From Echinometra lucunter (taxonomy: Eukaryota; Echinodermata; Echinoidea; Camarodonta; Echinometridae): a DNA stretch of 64,000 nt. This document shows positions 1 to 11,295 of the stretch, in pieces. The notes under the pieces were generated by a model. The model was not told the DNA's origin. It saw only the letters and a list, made by a program, of their open reading frames with translations, and did not search any database. The DNA lies in contig CM057162.1 of NCBI GenBank assembly GCA_029962745.1, positions 6,776,125 to 6,840,124 on the forward strand, given 5' to 3'. Within the stretch, counting starts at the first letter, position 1, and each line of letters starts with the position of its first letter. A program made the translations under genes and the position numbers.

Positions 1-330
1 CACATTGTAAATGACCTCGAGTGCACTGCATCACCACTAACACACTCACATCTGTGCATTATTTGTATAATCAAATATGATTTCAAACCTGTATCAACAC
101 AAAGTTGGTAATACGTGGGTAGGTGTGGACCAATCAAATTCTTCAAAAGTTAGAGCAAAATATGATGTCACAAGTTTGACTGTGCAGGTTTTGGCAAAAC
201 CTTCTTTTATTTGAGCCTGAACTATGATGCCTTATTATGCACCTCTTACTATCATACACGTAAGTGGTGCGATTTACAGTGCCATATGTAAAAAAAAAAA
301 AAAAAGAGAAAAAAAAAAAACTTGTACATG
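1..330. repeat. Partial MITE copy at window start
   Basis: Bases ~120-290 resemble the left half of the inverted-repeat element at 14567-15075: both have GGTGTGGACC, then ATCAAATTC, a TGATGTCACAAGT or similar stretch, CTTCTTTTATTTGAGC and ATCATACA. A poly-A tract follows at 289-320. No gene seen here. Confidence 0.55.
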
Positions 331-1102
331 TGCAGAGACTCCAATGCGCCTGTTTTTGGTGGGAGATCTCCCACTTTTTTAGTCCATTTTTACAAAATCT
401 CCCACTCTCCAGCTTGAGTTTGCATTTCTCCCACCCTAGCTGTTTTTTGGGGGAAAAAAATGAATCTGAATCATTGGATTTTACCTCATTTAGTGTTGTC
501 ATCAGTTTAAAAAAAAAAGCCTAAGATAGCACCAGAGAGCTTCTATAACCCTAAAAGTGGCCTCCTGCCGCAAGGAATTTTGCGCTGGTGATGTGGGCTA
601 CGCACACATTGAGTCAGAGTCTCCCGTTTGCTAGGGGTCTCGGCGGGAGAATCTTCCACTTAAGAGGTGCTTGGAGTTGGAGTCTCTGAATGTGAAGGTT
701 TTATGGGAGGAGGGGGGGGGGGGGGGGGTAGGGTGAGGGCGCTGGATATCTTAATCGGTTGCCTACTGGAACCGGGTGGTTACTGTATTAAGTCTATGGG
801 AATTAGAGAATTCAGAAGTCAAAGGGTTAATGAGCCTTTACATGTACATGTAGGTAGTCAGATTCTAACACTGGTGGGACTTTTTATGCTGCTTCCTTTT
901 ATCTTTTCTGTTCGGTGGGGGATTTTCTTCGAATGGGGGGGGGGGGTTGTGTGTATTTTTTTTTTTTTTGGTTGTTGTCATCTTTTAATTTTTTTCTCTG
1001 GATCCCATTAGTCCACTTGGTCAATGTTTTAGCATCATGTGTCCATTTTCTACAAAACTCTGTCCTACATGGAGATTGATTTATGCCTGATAAACTACAT
1101 AC
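331..1102. other. Unassigned, with G and T homopolymer runs
   Basis: No convincing exon. A G run lies at ~709-729, another at ~936-947, and a T run at ~957-969. If the minus-strand exon at 1103-1216 is real, this is its downstream intron. Open frames here depend on homopolymers and have no coding look. Confidence 0.5.
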
Positions 1103-1216
1103 CACTGCTTGGTTTTCTTTGATATTCTTCCGCCTCCTCTCCTCATACGTCTCCTCATCGATATCCTCGCCATCAAACAGATCTTCTGTGAACATCGCAG
1201 GCAAGTCTGTGCAGTT
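1103..1216 (-). CDS. Acidic exon (38 codons) of the candidate gene
   Basis: This is the best supported exon of the candidate gene. It is 114 nt, phase 0 at both ends, with a TCTAG acceptor and a GTG|GTATGT donor. The residues are acidic (EDLFDGEDIDEETYEE) followed by a basic RRRKNIKEN segment. A second possible acceptor 10 nt downstream (CACAG) would change the phase and break the join. Confidence 0.5.
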
Positions 1217-3098
1217 CTAGATTTGGTATATAGATCAAAAGTAGAGATGTTAAGCGACATCTAAAAAAAAAAAAAATCCTGAAAACCTGACCTGATAGGA
1301 ACATCAAGCTGGTACAGCAAGATCAGACTGAAAACTTAAGTTTTGACATTATGATTACAAGTAAAATACACCAACACAGATGAGTTTTTCAGATATGTTT
1401 TTTGTTAAAGTCCGGAACCGATCCACTGGGCATTTAAGTTAAGAAACATCCCCATCCGAAAGACTTGATCAAGTCCTGACTTTGTTTCAAACTTGGAAGT
1501 ATTTGGTCCCCCAAAACAGTGTCAGTGCAGCATCACACAGTGCTGACGCACATGTAAAAACAATGGGAATTCCATAGCCCGCATAAACATAACGAAGCTC
1601 TGTGTATGTTTCATGCCGAGCTCGTTAGTGTGGAGGCGTCATGGCCTAACGCTGAGTTAAACCATTTTACTGTGTTCGTCTGAGACATTTAATAATAATA
1701 ATATACAGTGTGTAAAACTTACATCGTGCAAAATCCACTCTGTGAAGTCCTCAAGGCACGTGTACATTTACACTAAAATTTGCCGAAATTCATCAACATT
1801 CAAAAGATTATCACACAATGTCACACACATCTCCTTAAGCAAGGCGGACAATATGAGACTTGATCAATTTAATACCAATTCTCCTTTTGCTTCCAAAAGT
1901 AGAGACTAACGTTAGCTTTAACGATGTTCACAGGATGCTATACGACCCTGTGACACTGTGTGTTCATAGTTTATGTCAGAGTCAGTTCAAACCGAGGAAT
2001 GACTCTGTCTCTGATCAGGTGGCAGAGTACAGCAAGCCTGCATACATGTATGCTGACTCAACCCAGGCATGACAAGACCAGACCTAATGCGGCGTATAAT
2101 GAGCTTGAACATAAATATGTTTTGGGTGCTGCTCATTATTCCAAAGGTTTATTTATATTCCGGAGGTTCGTTATTCCAAACACGCAAATTGTATAGATCT
2201 ACCTGCAGGTCCGTTAATCTGAAGATGAAATAGGGTTTGTTTATAAATCTGAACATTTGCTGCATTAATTCGAAGTTCATTATTCCAGAGGTTAATACTT
2301 CAGAACTTACAGTTCGTTATTCCGAAAGTTCGCTTTTCCGAAAATAAAATAGGATTTGATATATATTATACAGAAGGTTCGTTATTCCGAACATGAAATA
2401 GGATAGGTCGTTAATCCTAAAATGAAATAGAGGTCTATGGGATCCGTTAGTCTGAAAATATAGGGTTCGTAAATCCGTAAAATGAAAAAGGGTTTGTTAA
2501 TCAGAAAATGAAATAAGTTATAAGGTACTCTAGAATCTACGTTATCTGATAATGAACCTTATGAAATTAACGAAACTTAGACTACGTGATCATTTTCAGA
2601 TAAACGAACCTTATTTCTTTTTCGGACTAATGAACCCCTTTTCATTTTCGGACTAATGAACCCCTTTTCATTTTCAGATTAACGAACCTCATTTCATATA
2701 GATTAATGAACCCTTTTTCATTATCAGAGAACAACAGACGAATAATGAACCTTCAGTCTTCAGAATAACGGACTGTAGGAATAGCAAATAAGTTTGAAAT
2801 AACGTCCCTTCACTTCAGAGTATTCGAACCTTTTTTGGAATAACGAACATTCGGAATAACGAGCAAGGAGCTGTAACCGATGTTTGTATCCGACATTTTT
2901 AAAATGTGTCATGGATTCGCATTCCATTGCCACGCGTCATTTTGCGTACGACTACGACTTACGAGATTCTGTTCTATCACAATTCACATTCACACGCTCA
3001 CAGTCATGACAGTCAGCTTCAAATGTTAATCTTCCTGTCAAACCACCGCCTTATTTTCTAAATCAAAAATAGATTTATACCTTTTTATTAGGCGCCAT
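1103..3098 (-). CDS. Candidate 5' end of an unrecognised gene, possibly cell-cycle regulated (3 exons)
   Basis: Three minus-strand pieces have matching phase-0 borders. Exon 1 (3098-3081) is ATG plus five codons, MAPNKK, with donor AAG|GTATAA. Exon 2 (1749-1723) reads DFTEWILHD with donor GAT|GTAAGT. Exon 3 (1216-1103) reads NCTDLPAMFTEDLFDGED and on to RRRKNIKENQAV, with acceptor TCTAG|AACTGC and donor GTG|GTATGT. Exon 2 has a weak acceptor; alternatively translation starts at an ATG at 1767 (MYTCLEDFTEW), or exon 2 is skipped, which also keeps frame. The YEERRRKNIKEN stretch resembles a motif in the N-terminal regions of CDCA7-like and WDR76-like proteins, but I cannot assign a family. An E2F-type site sits ~160 bp upstream of the first ATG. 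The rest of the gene would lie beyond the left edge. Confidence 0.4.
1217..1722. other. Presumed intron of the candidate minus-strand gene
   Basis: Separates the candidate exons 1103-1216 and 1723-1749. It holds only an A run near 1264 and a short AAT run near 1690. No other exon seen. Confidence 0.35.
1723..1767 (-). CDS. Possible small exon or alternative first exon
   Basis: It reads MYTCLEDFTEWILHD from an ATG at 1767 to a good donor GAT|GTAAGT at 1722. An in-frame TAA lies just upstream of the ATG. It is therefore either a first coding exon, or a 27-nt internal exon entering at CTTGAG|GAC (1749). Both give phase 0 into the next exon. Confidence 0.3.
2125..2880. repeat. Foldback element built of GTTCGTTATTCCGAA units
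   Basis: The left half repeats a ~25-bp unit like GTTCGTTATTCCGAAAATG with AAATAGG; the right half (2580-2870) carries the same unit as reverse complement (CATTTTCGGACTAATGAACC). The outer ends also pair: GCTCATTATTCCAAAGG at left, GGAATAACGAGC at right. Foldback transposons with repeated units in their arms (TU elements) are known from sea urchins; whether this belongs to them is not established. Confidence 0.7.
3081..3098 (-). CDS. Possible initiator exon (MAPNKK)
   Basis: ATGGCGCC start in the context AGGAAGATGGCG, six codons, then AAG|GTATAA donor. It lies in a CpG-containing segment ~160 bp downstream of an E2F-type palindrome. Short, so rests on context only. Confidence 0.35.
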
Positions 3099-3254
3099 CT
3101 TCCTGTATTTCTTCAGAACACACACGATCAGGTAAAGGAGCAAAATAGGTGTAGGCCTAGATAATCACTGAATATGGCAGTTCTGACAACCTGTACTGCA
3201 TTCGGTTCTATTCAGCATGCATATTGCTCATTAAAATTCGCGGGGCTTTAAACA

Positions 3255-3280
3255 TTTCGCGGGAAATTGAACTTCCGGAA
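3255..3280 (-). promoter_or_regulatory. E2F-type site with adjacent ETS-like site
   Basis: TTTCGCGGGAAA at 3255-3266 fits the E2F consensus (TTTSSCGC followed by SAAA on the complementary strand). Five bases on, TTCCGGAA (3273-3280) holds a palindromic ETS core. The segment is richer in CG than its surroundings and lies just upstream of the candidate initiator exon, so a promoter reading minus is inferred. Confidence 0.45.
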
Positions 3281-3629
3281 TATAGAATTCAGAAATTTTG
3301 GGGATGATGTTAATTTTTTGTTACAAGAAGTACTATTTTCTTGATTTATTACAAACTTCATTAAAACAAGATCAATAAAGTGATAATTTTTATTGTAACA
3401 ATATATGCTATATTTGTATATATATCATTCTTAGATATTCCTTTTTACACCCATCTTGTAAGCAGTACACCCTTAGTTTGCAATGGGCGATTCCAAAACA
3501 CAAGAATGGGCGGAGCGAGGGTAATAGTGCTACGTACGCTATACGCTGCATGCAGCTATAGCAAGCTATAGCTAGCTCGAGCGAGGGCCTAGGATCGGCG
3601 GCAGTGCTAGTGCATGATATGATAGAGTT

Positions 3630-4200
3630 AAGGCCGTATGGCGGAGACGTCGCCGCGACGTCTCCGACTTACAAGTATGAGTCCCGGCAGTCGCGGCGAC
3701 GTTTCCGAGCGAAAAATGGCTTGCGCTTTCACCAAGGCGCGACTTCTAACTGTTAGGAGACGCCTCGGAGACGTCTCCTAGAAGTCGGGGACGTCTGCGC
3801 AAGGTCTCCGAGATGTCTTCTCAGTCGCAACGAAGTCTCTGAGACGTCTTCTCAGTCGCGGCAAAGTCTCTGAGACGTCTTCTCAGTCGCGGCGACGTCC
3901 TCGCGACGTCTCTGCAACAATGACGTCGCAAATAAAATAATCTCCACAACTCATGGAGACGTCATGGAGACGTCGCGGAGACCTGCTGGAGACTGGGAAA
4001 AGCCCCCGAAAAGCCTAAAAAAAGAGAAAAATCAAACATGTTTAAACTTCTCGCGACTCCCCGTAGACACGGCTAGTCTCTAGGAGACGTCCCAGAGACG
4101 TCACAGTGACTTCTCCGCAACCAGTGGAGACTCCAGTCGCGAACTAGTCTGGAACTAGTCTCGAACTAGTCTCTGGCAGGCCAGTGAGATACCCCTTTAC
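3630..4200. repeat. GC-rich island of degenerate GACGTC / GTCTCC repeats
   Basis: More than a dozen GACGTC hexamers and permutations such as GGAGACGTC and GTCGCGGCGACG occur in both orientations inside AT-rich surroundings. At 3830-3900 a 32-34-bp unit with TCTCAGTCGCGGC is repeated. No open frame of interest. It looks like a degenerate, partly palindromic repeat or MITE. Confidence 0.6.
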
Positions 4201-6195
4201 ATAAGCATGGACAGTACGTAGCTTGGACACATCCATGGATGGTTGATACATAAAACAAATGATTTAAAAAACTTTATGCATTTATTTCTTTCTATCATTT
4301 CTGTATGGAATGATTTAATTCATTTTTGTTTTTATTAACTTTATTCATTTAGCTATCTATCCTATCTACTAAAATATTTATTTGGTCTTCTATTAGCGAA
4401 GAATTATGGTACCCCCTTCATTTTGATAGTCTTTACTAGGTCCTAATCAAATTCATACTTTGTATAATATCATTTTCATGCCTTTACGGTAGAAGGCAAA
4501 TTTAAATTACAATATATATTAAAAAAAAAAAAATATCAAAGCATGATTTGCAAACGTCCTTTTAAGTTAGGATCTCAATTATTTTTATCCATTCTGCTGA
4601 TTTAACATGTAAATCTATTTGAAAAATTTATTTGGGGTTGCCATACTGTCAAGTATATTGCTTATAATGGCAATCCTTCTTCCGCAATTGATTTTATGTT
4701 TAATTAATTACAAAAATTGACGATTTATCATTTATTTTAAAAAAAATTCTAAAAAGATTGTTACGAATACCTGTGTATTACTATTTATCATTAATTGTCA
4801 AAAAAGTACCATTTTTGTATATTATGTTACCAAGATGTTGATATGAATGCAGAAGAAAAATAAATCAAATCAAATGTCCTAACCTGGCATCAGGCCATCT
4901 TCCTATCAATACATAAAAGTGCCTGACAACCTTGTGAAAACTACTGCTGCTATTATACTACTTACTACAACACCTTGCAATTTGTGCATACCTGGAGAGG
5001 GTAGTAGGTATATGGTAGTAGGCTATGGTAGTAGAGTACAATAGTGCACTAAGGGAGATGGAAAAAAAAAAAAAAAAAACAGATTGTGCCATTTTGAAAA
5101 ATGCAAAGCCATTTCATTTGGACCAACTGAAAATTCTAGTACTCCACATTTCTCATACTTTCTATCCATTCAACTCTTTCATTTTTCTCTCTCTTTCCCC
5201 GCTCTTTCTGTCCTTACCCCCCCCCCCCTTTTATTTTCCATCAAAGACAAAATTCATTCACTGATCAAAATGAAAAAGAAAAAGAAAAAAAAATGCAGTT
5301 CAATAAAACAAAGTTTAAGAGCTGTATCCCTGTTTTGTAAGATTTATTTCAACAAGCAATAATAGTAATACATAATATGTGCATCCACATAGAATCAGGC
5401 ATGCAATTTTTTGATGATGTATAATATACACAGAAAGTAGCATCTTTTCTTTGTTTAACCTCTGTTTAATATTTATTACATATTTACATATAGTACATGG
5501 CAAAATGGTCAAACAATGAAACAAGTCAAACTATTGTTTTCTACAATAAAGAAAATTTGGAAAACAGAGAAATCTTCCATACTAATTTCTGTTAGACTGA
5601 CACATACATTTCACCTGTAATACTCGTATGACTAATCGGATGCAGATTGTAATGAGCTTGCCCTGCTTTAATATATGCCTTCAGGATTCAAATTTGAGAT
5701 GTGATTTGGGCTTACAATCTCTGTTTTGTTAAAATCATTCAAATAGTTCCATACAATATTTACGTGAATGAACATCCTAACAAATTATTTCAATGTCAGG
5801 AGATAAATTGCTGCTTTAATTGCTCCTTAGATGGAAAAACATGACAAGCTAGAAGTTCAGGAGGAATAAATTCACTCATTTCTATTTTTCAAATGGGCGA
5901 AAACATTTCCACAGGATGCTATCAGAACATCCTGTTCCACTGCACATGGGGATATGACAACCACCTAATTAATTTGAAAGGTCTAAAAAGCAGTCTTCAA
6001 GTATTTTCTTTCTTCAAAATTCGCCAATGTGTTCGCAATAGGACATACATAGGACACACATATTTGCACAGTATCAAAGGTCCACTACAAATTACCTGTT
6101 TTTCCTTTGCCAGTACATGGGTAACTGTCAATATTAAGAAAAAGTACAGGTTAATCTAAATTGAAGAGCTTTTGAAGTACATGTATACATTTTGC
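4201..6195. other. AT-rich unassigned DNA with a possible LINE 3' tail
   Basis: Bases ~4250-4875 end in AAAAATAAATCAAATCAAATG, which looks like the short 3'-terminal repeat of non-LTR retrotransposons (inference). Poly-A tracts lie near 5060 and 5280, a C run near 5217-5228. No coding exon with supporting splice sites was found. Confidence 0.35.
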
Positions 6196-6200
6196 TTCAT

Positions 6201-6400
6201 GGGGGGGGGGGGGGGTTGTTTCATAAAGTTGCTCGTAAGTTATGCACGACTTTACACACAACTGGAACATGTTCTTTGGTGCTAATCAGATTCTAAATCA
6301 TTTACATGTAGCAGAAGAACATATCAGTCATGCGTAAGGTCGTGCATACTGGTAACTTACGAACAGCTTTATGAACCCCCCCCCACCCCACCCCCCTCCC
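6201..6400. mobile_element. Hairpin MITE bounded by G and C runs
   Basis: Inverted ends: TTTCATAAAGTTGCTCGTAAGTTATGCACGAC region at ~6219-6251 pairs with GTCGTGCATACTGGTAACTTACGAACAGCTTTATGAA at ~6341-6375. A G run precedes the left end and a C run follows the right end. Non-autonomous; no ORF. Confidence 0.65.
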
Positions 6401-7510
6401 CCATTCTGTGTTTATTTTTTTGTTTAGTGAACCGTTTCAATGGACATTGTCAAATGAAATCAGAAGTAAGAGCAAACACTTGCTTATAAATCCTTGATGG
6501 ATTCTTAACAATCTAATCACTGTAACTAAGTATGATATAAAATTCAGCTCAATATATATATATATTTTTTAATTGAAATGGAAACACTTCATTATCTAAA
6601 AGCATATTTTTTCTTCTTTTCTTTCTCCATCTTACATAGTAATCAATGTCACTGTTACTAATATGACCAAAACACAACTTGTAACAATGCATAACAGCAA
6701 AAATCAACAAACAGCCTTATACACAAATTCAAAATTTACAGATGATGTTCCCCATATATTTGGGGTGTACAAAATATTTAAAAATTATTTCAAAATGCAT
6801 TGATTTCTTCTAGTGTTACAATAATGCACTTCAATATATAGACAAACAGCCTTACAATCATTTGACTCTCACACATGCAGTAAAAATAAATATAGAGAGG
6901 AAATTATTCACGACAAGCCATCAAAAAAGTAATGTCAATAGTAGCATGAGGAATTTAGGCAGGGCTGGTTGAAAGCAATGAAAGAGGTTAAAAGATCTGC
7001 TTCCTTGGCTTACACTTTTATACAGCTCTCGGCATTTGACGCAAATAGATTTTACAATGCAAACTTATTTCGACCCAAGTGTTGGTATGAGGGCAATTTA
7101 CGAGAAAACTCAGTGGATTTGGTCGTTCATATCAGATCTTGAAAGAGAAGGAAGAACACATTCTCAAAAAAGAATATTATAATAAAATGAATAAATAAAC
7201 TTTGTTGATGCACACAAATTCTGATTTACAACACAGTATTCTACAGATGTTGTTTCCCTGCAATAACATGTCTAAGCTTTTTCAATGTCTCTATTCTGTT
7301 TTCTATACAGTAGACTTTTGATTAATTTGGTTACGAGTGTACACTCAAAAGGACTTTTGGTCCCCTTCTTCTCCTTGTTTCTCTATTTCTCTTTCATTCC
7401 CCCCCCCCTTTCTTACCTTCTCTCCAAAATAATTCCTCCTAATAATCATATTGTTATATGATTATATGTGTAATTCCAATAGAAAATGAATTTCCTTGTT
7501 CATGTGCATG
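6401..7510. other. Unassigned AT-rich DNA
   Basis: Nothing beyond short simple repeats (TA near 6555) and low-complexity stretches. No exon seen. Confidence 0.5.
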
Positions 7511-7512
7511 TA

Positions 7513-7688
7513 CAGTCAACTCTGCCTAAGTCGAATTTCTTGGGACTGAAGAAAATGCTTCAACTTAGAGAAAATTCGACTTATGAGGGGTCAAAAACAA
7601 TAGAAAATAAAGGAATGGGACCCAGTGCAGACCTTCAACTTAGGCGATTATTCGACTTATGCGACTTTGACTTATGCAGAGTTGACTG
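7513..7688. mobile_element. Pogo/Tigger-like MITE, copy 1
   Basis: A 176-bp element flanked by TA at 7511-7512 and 7689-7690 (target duplication), with inverted ends CAGTCAACTCTGC and GCAGAGTTGACTG. CAG ends with TA duplication are typical of Tc1/mariner-pogo elements. It contains repeated GTCGAA / TTCGACTTA words and the segment GGAATGGGACCCAGTGCAGA, homologous to a zinc-finger-gene exon start (see 13263-13414). Confidence 0.85.
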
Positions 7689-7906
7689 TATGTTAAAAGA
7701 CCAAATAAATAACTCTATGGCTATGACTCTCTAACGGATGGAAAATATAGATAGCGATAATGCTTCAGACTATTAACCTTGGTTCCATGGCAAACTAGGC
7801 ACCACAAGCCAAAATGAAGTTTAGGTTTTATTTATTTATTTTATAATTGTCACCTGACAAATTTACAACATTCTCCACTCCCTCCCCGCCCCCTCCTCCC
7901 CTTTAA

Positions 7907-8346
7907 CCCACAGAAGTGCAGTGTTACCTTTTAGTGATGCTTTTGATCCTGAATTCCAGAAATTACATGTTAGAAGTATAGAGAAAGAGAACAGAACAAT
8001 CTAATGGAAAGAATTGAGTACATTTCCAAGATAGTATGTTGCGTTGTTCTTACATAAGAGCAGTTTAACTGCAACAAATCATTACACTCTTTTAACTGGC
8101 AAAAATATGTAATCTATCTAATCAACATTTTCATGTGCAAATGGGGAATTATTTTCCATCAAATTTGGCAATTTTCCATTAAATTTGACACTTTTCCATT
8201 AGATTTTGCAATTTATATTCATTTGGTTAGTGTTACATATGTTTTCATTTTATGCAAGTTATACAGAAGAGTTGGATAAAAAGAATTGTTGCCAATTTGA
8301 GGAATAAAAGCTGATTAACTTAAGACCTTTAAAACACTGCTCTGGG
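7907..8346. mobile_element. TTAA-flanked MITE (CCCACAGAAG type), degraded
   Basis: Begins TTAA-CCCACAGAAGTGCAG and ends CTCTGGGTTCAA, where the right TTAA is mutated. Internal text such as TTGCCAATTTGAGGAATAAA matches the copies at 16105, 20353 and 22241. CCC termini beside TTAA fit piggyBac-type elements. Confidence 0.6.
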
Positions 8347-10735
8347 TTCAACAGCAATGAACATGTATTGTGGAATGCCACCTCATGAGATTTCAACATT
8401 ACCTCTCTCTCCTCTTTTATCACTGGTTACACATTCCTATCAAATAGTCTTGAATCATCAAGAAAAAAAATTTCTTGATGATACAAAAAATAGCTTCACT
8501 TATGTGCAGTTGTCCCTGGTGCCTAGTCAGCCTGGATCAAGACTAATATCTGTAAGTAATAGACGATATATGTACTTGCACAAACTAAGTCATTGTACCT
8601 AAAACATCAATAACATCAATAGCACACCACAGGACATGGATATCAAAACATATCAACAAATATCAACATGTAAATACTCTTTTTAAAGGTGTATAAGCAA
8701 GCTCCTTGTAAAATTTGACACAATTAACAAAAAAAAATATCTAAAAAGAATGAATCCCAAAAGCTACAAAATGTTTTACTGTCGACAAAATGTAAAAGCA
8801 ATGCTCCATGGATATCAGCTGCCAAAGAGAATCTTTCAAGTCCCAATCAAATTTTCAATGTGTGAATATACTTATTTCAGAGGTAACCATTTATTGCCAA
8901 CGTGGCAATAACAACCTGAAATACCCAATATAGCAAAGTTTACATATTTCCGCATGTGAGGGTACAATTTGAAGTTTTGAACTATGTGATCCTCAAACCT
9001 TTACTTCTGCATAAATAACCTGTTCCACACAAACAGCAGTAGAAAATTATTTCAAACTCAAATCATACTTAGCTCTCTCGAGAATGCTGAAATGTCAGTT
9101 TATGAGGTTTTATCACAGTAAGTGTTACCAAGCATGAATATATTTGCAAAGAACAAAGAGTTCCTTTTTCCTGTTCTTTACTGCATGCTAATTTACTACT
9201 GTTTTGATTATATATGGGAACCTGGACTCCACATTCACCATTTTTGGTTTTCTTTTTTTCTCTTTCGTCAGGGATCAAGAGTGACGTATGTAGGTGTCAG
9301 CCAGGTTTTAGAATTTGCAGGCCTAATTGCATTGGTCACTTAATAACATCAAGCTTTGAATAAAACTCACAGCAAAAGAAAATCAAACGGATAGAACATG
9401 AGCTGCACCACAGACACTTCATAACATATACAATAGTGAGAACACAAGAGTAAAAGGTAAATATTTGAACTGATTTTGATATTTGCCGATTCTTGGAAAC
9501 AAATCATCTTTACAACAGACATTGTCAATGAGCTGTCATATTGAGATAATGGTGGTTGCAAAGCCAAAGATAAGCTTACTTCTACTTACCACACTACACA
9601 CACACTCAAGTCCCATTTAAACTGCTTATTCCTCCCCCCCCCCCCCCCCCCCTCCTTTTCTTCTTTTCCAAACCAACCCTACAAATCACTAACTTTAAAT
9701 TACTGAAATCACTGGCAAGTATTCAACCTTCTTTTCTAAATTTGCATTCAAACCCAGTTTACAAGGCTCCAACCTCCCTCCTTTTCTTTTCACAGGATTT
9801 TGACTAAAACTCTAAGGTTACATATGCCTGGGGCCACTGTTAAAAATAACAAAAATATAGGGGCCCACGTGCACCAAGCGCCAATTGGTATCGAGCCATG
9901 CTTTCAAGGACAGCAACACTATGGCAAGTTGTTTGTTAACATATCAACCACTATAACTCGGGGTTTCTCCCAACAGCAGCATTCTCTACAACAAAGTGCT
10001 GATCGCTTGAAAATGCCGCAAGTACAAACCATGAAGTGAGGTCCTCCTGCAGCATCTATCGGAATCAGCAGGGCATTGGAGGGCATCATGCAACAAGACG
10101 ACGGCACGGCTGACCCGACTTTCTTCCCAGTCTGCCCCTGTTTTAAAGCACCTTAACACCTGAATAGAGTTGGCAATTACATGCACAAACAAACAAACAA
10201 ACAAGTGAAAACATTTCCATCAGGTTTATGCTTGTTATTCTACATGCGTGTTACTGATAGGGTATCTCAATATGGCCAGACACAAATGAGTCATGGATAA
10301 AGAATTAAAACATTTCAGTAAGGAGACATACAAAATAGAAAGAGTTAGTATAGGAACCTAACAATAGAAACACTCTATCACAGGGCTCGACACGAACAAG
10401 CACCTGGGCCACATGGGTTTGCAAAATCAAAAGCCAGACCCCTAAATTTCAAAATTTTATCCAGAGACGCGTTCATAAAGATGCCCCAAATTTGAATTTG
10501 GATTCCTCGAAAAAATTACAGTTAAATGAGCCCCAATAATGACTTGGTTAACAAAATCAATGCCAATTAGAAGAAACATTTTCATTTAGAATTAAACGTC
10601 AATGCAGGAAGCCTATTATAAACAAAAAGTTTGTTGATAAACCTTCAAAAGCTTTTTTCTTTCTTTTTAATCTCTTTCACAATATAGCTATGTACATGTA
10701 CAATGCACAAAACTGAATCTGCAAAGTACTGAACA
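8347..10735. other. Unassigned; possible downstream region of the zinc-finger gene
   Basis: No exon with good splice sites. The segment 9826-10140 is less AT-rich and has an 80-codon open frame (plus, from 9800) with no recognised domain; I do not call it a gene. A C run lies at ~9634-9652. Confidence 0.4.
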
Positions 10736-10738
10736 CAG

Positions 10739-11023
10739 GAAGAGGGTAGCACTATGAACATGGCGGACAAAGAAAGCGGACAAAATAAACAACCTCTCAT
10801 TCTACCCTTCACAATGGTTCTGTTAGTCAAAAAAATATCCCTTCACAGCTATTATGTTAAATCATGTAGTTCCAGGTGAATATGCATGTGACACCTGTTC
10901 CACATATTTTAGACAATAGCAGTGAAGGGATGTTCTTTTGACTACCAGAACCATTGTGAAGGGTAGAATGAGGGGTTGTTTATTTTGTCCCCTTTGTTTG
11001 TCCGTCATGTTCATAGCGGTAGG
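10739..11023. mobile_element. Hairpin MITE, ~110-bp arms
   Basis: The arms 10739-10852 and 10915-11023 are reverse complements with roughly nine-tenths identity by eye: both contain ATTCTACCCTTCACAATGG, GACAAAATAAACAACC and CTATGAACATG on the appropriate strand. It lies ~270 bp past the stop of the zinc-finger gene and holds its first downstream AATAAA (10984-10979, minus). Confidence 0.8.
10979..10984 (-). terminator. Candidate poly(A) signal inside the MITE
   Basis: TTTATT on plus gives AATAAA on minus. It is the first canonical signal I find past the zinc-finger stop codon, 312 bp away. Whether it is used cannot be told from sequence. Confidence 0.3.
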
Positions 11024-11295
11024 GGCTCAATCATTTTTTTATATATATATAATGAATCCGAACCTATGGAATGCTGCAATTAAAATCAAATTTGAAACAT
11101 GGGCAAATCCAAGGCCAGCTGTTTCAAAGATTTCAAAATCTAGTAATTTAAATGAGGATCATAAGCTTATCAAGACAAGATATCAAGTAACATCACAATT
11201 TTAGAGACTATTTCTAATATACCTATAAGTTTGGCGAAACTTTGAAAACAAAAGAGCTAAATACCCTGGAATTGCCCATTTGTCGTACAGGATTC

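Noticed and set aside
9800..10110. Overlapping 79-codon plus and 62-72-codon minus frames
   Set aside because: Composition is less AT-rich but there is no domain, splice signal or start context to choose a strand.
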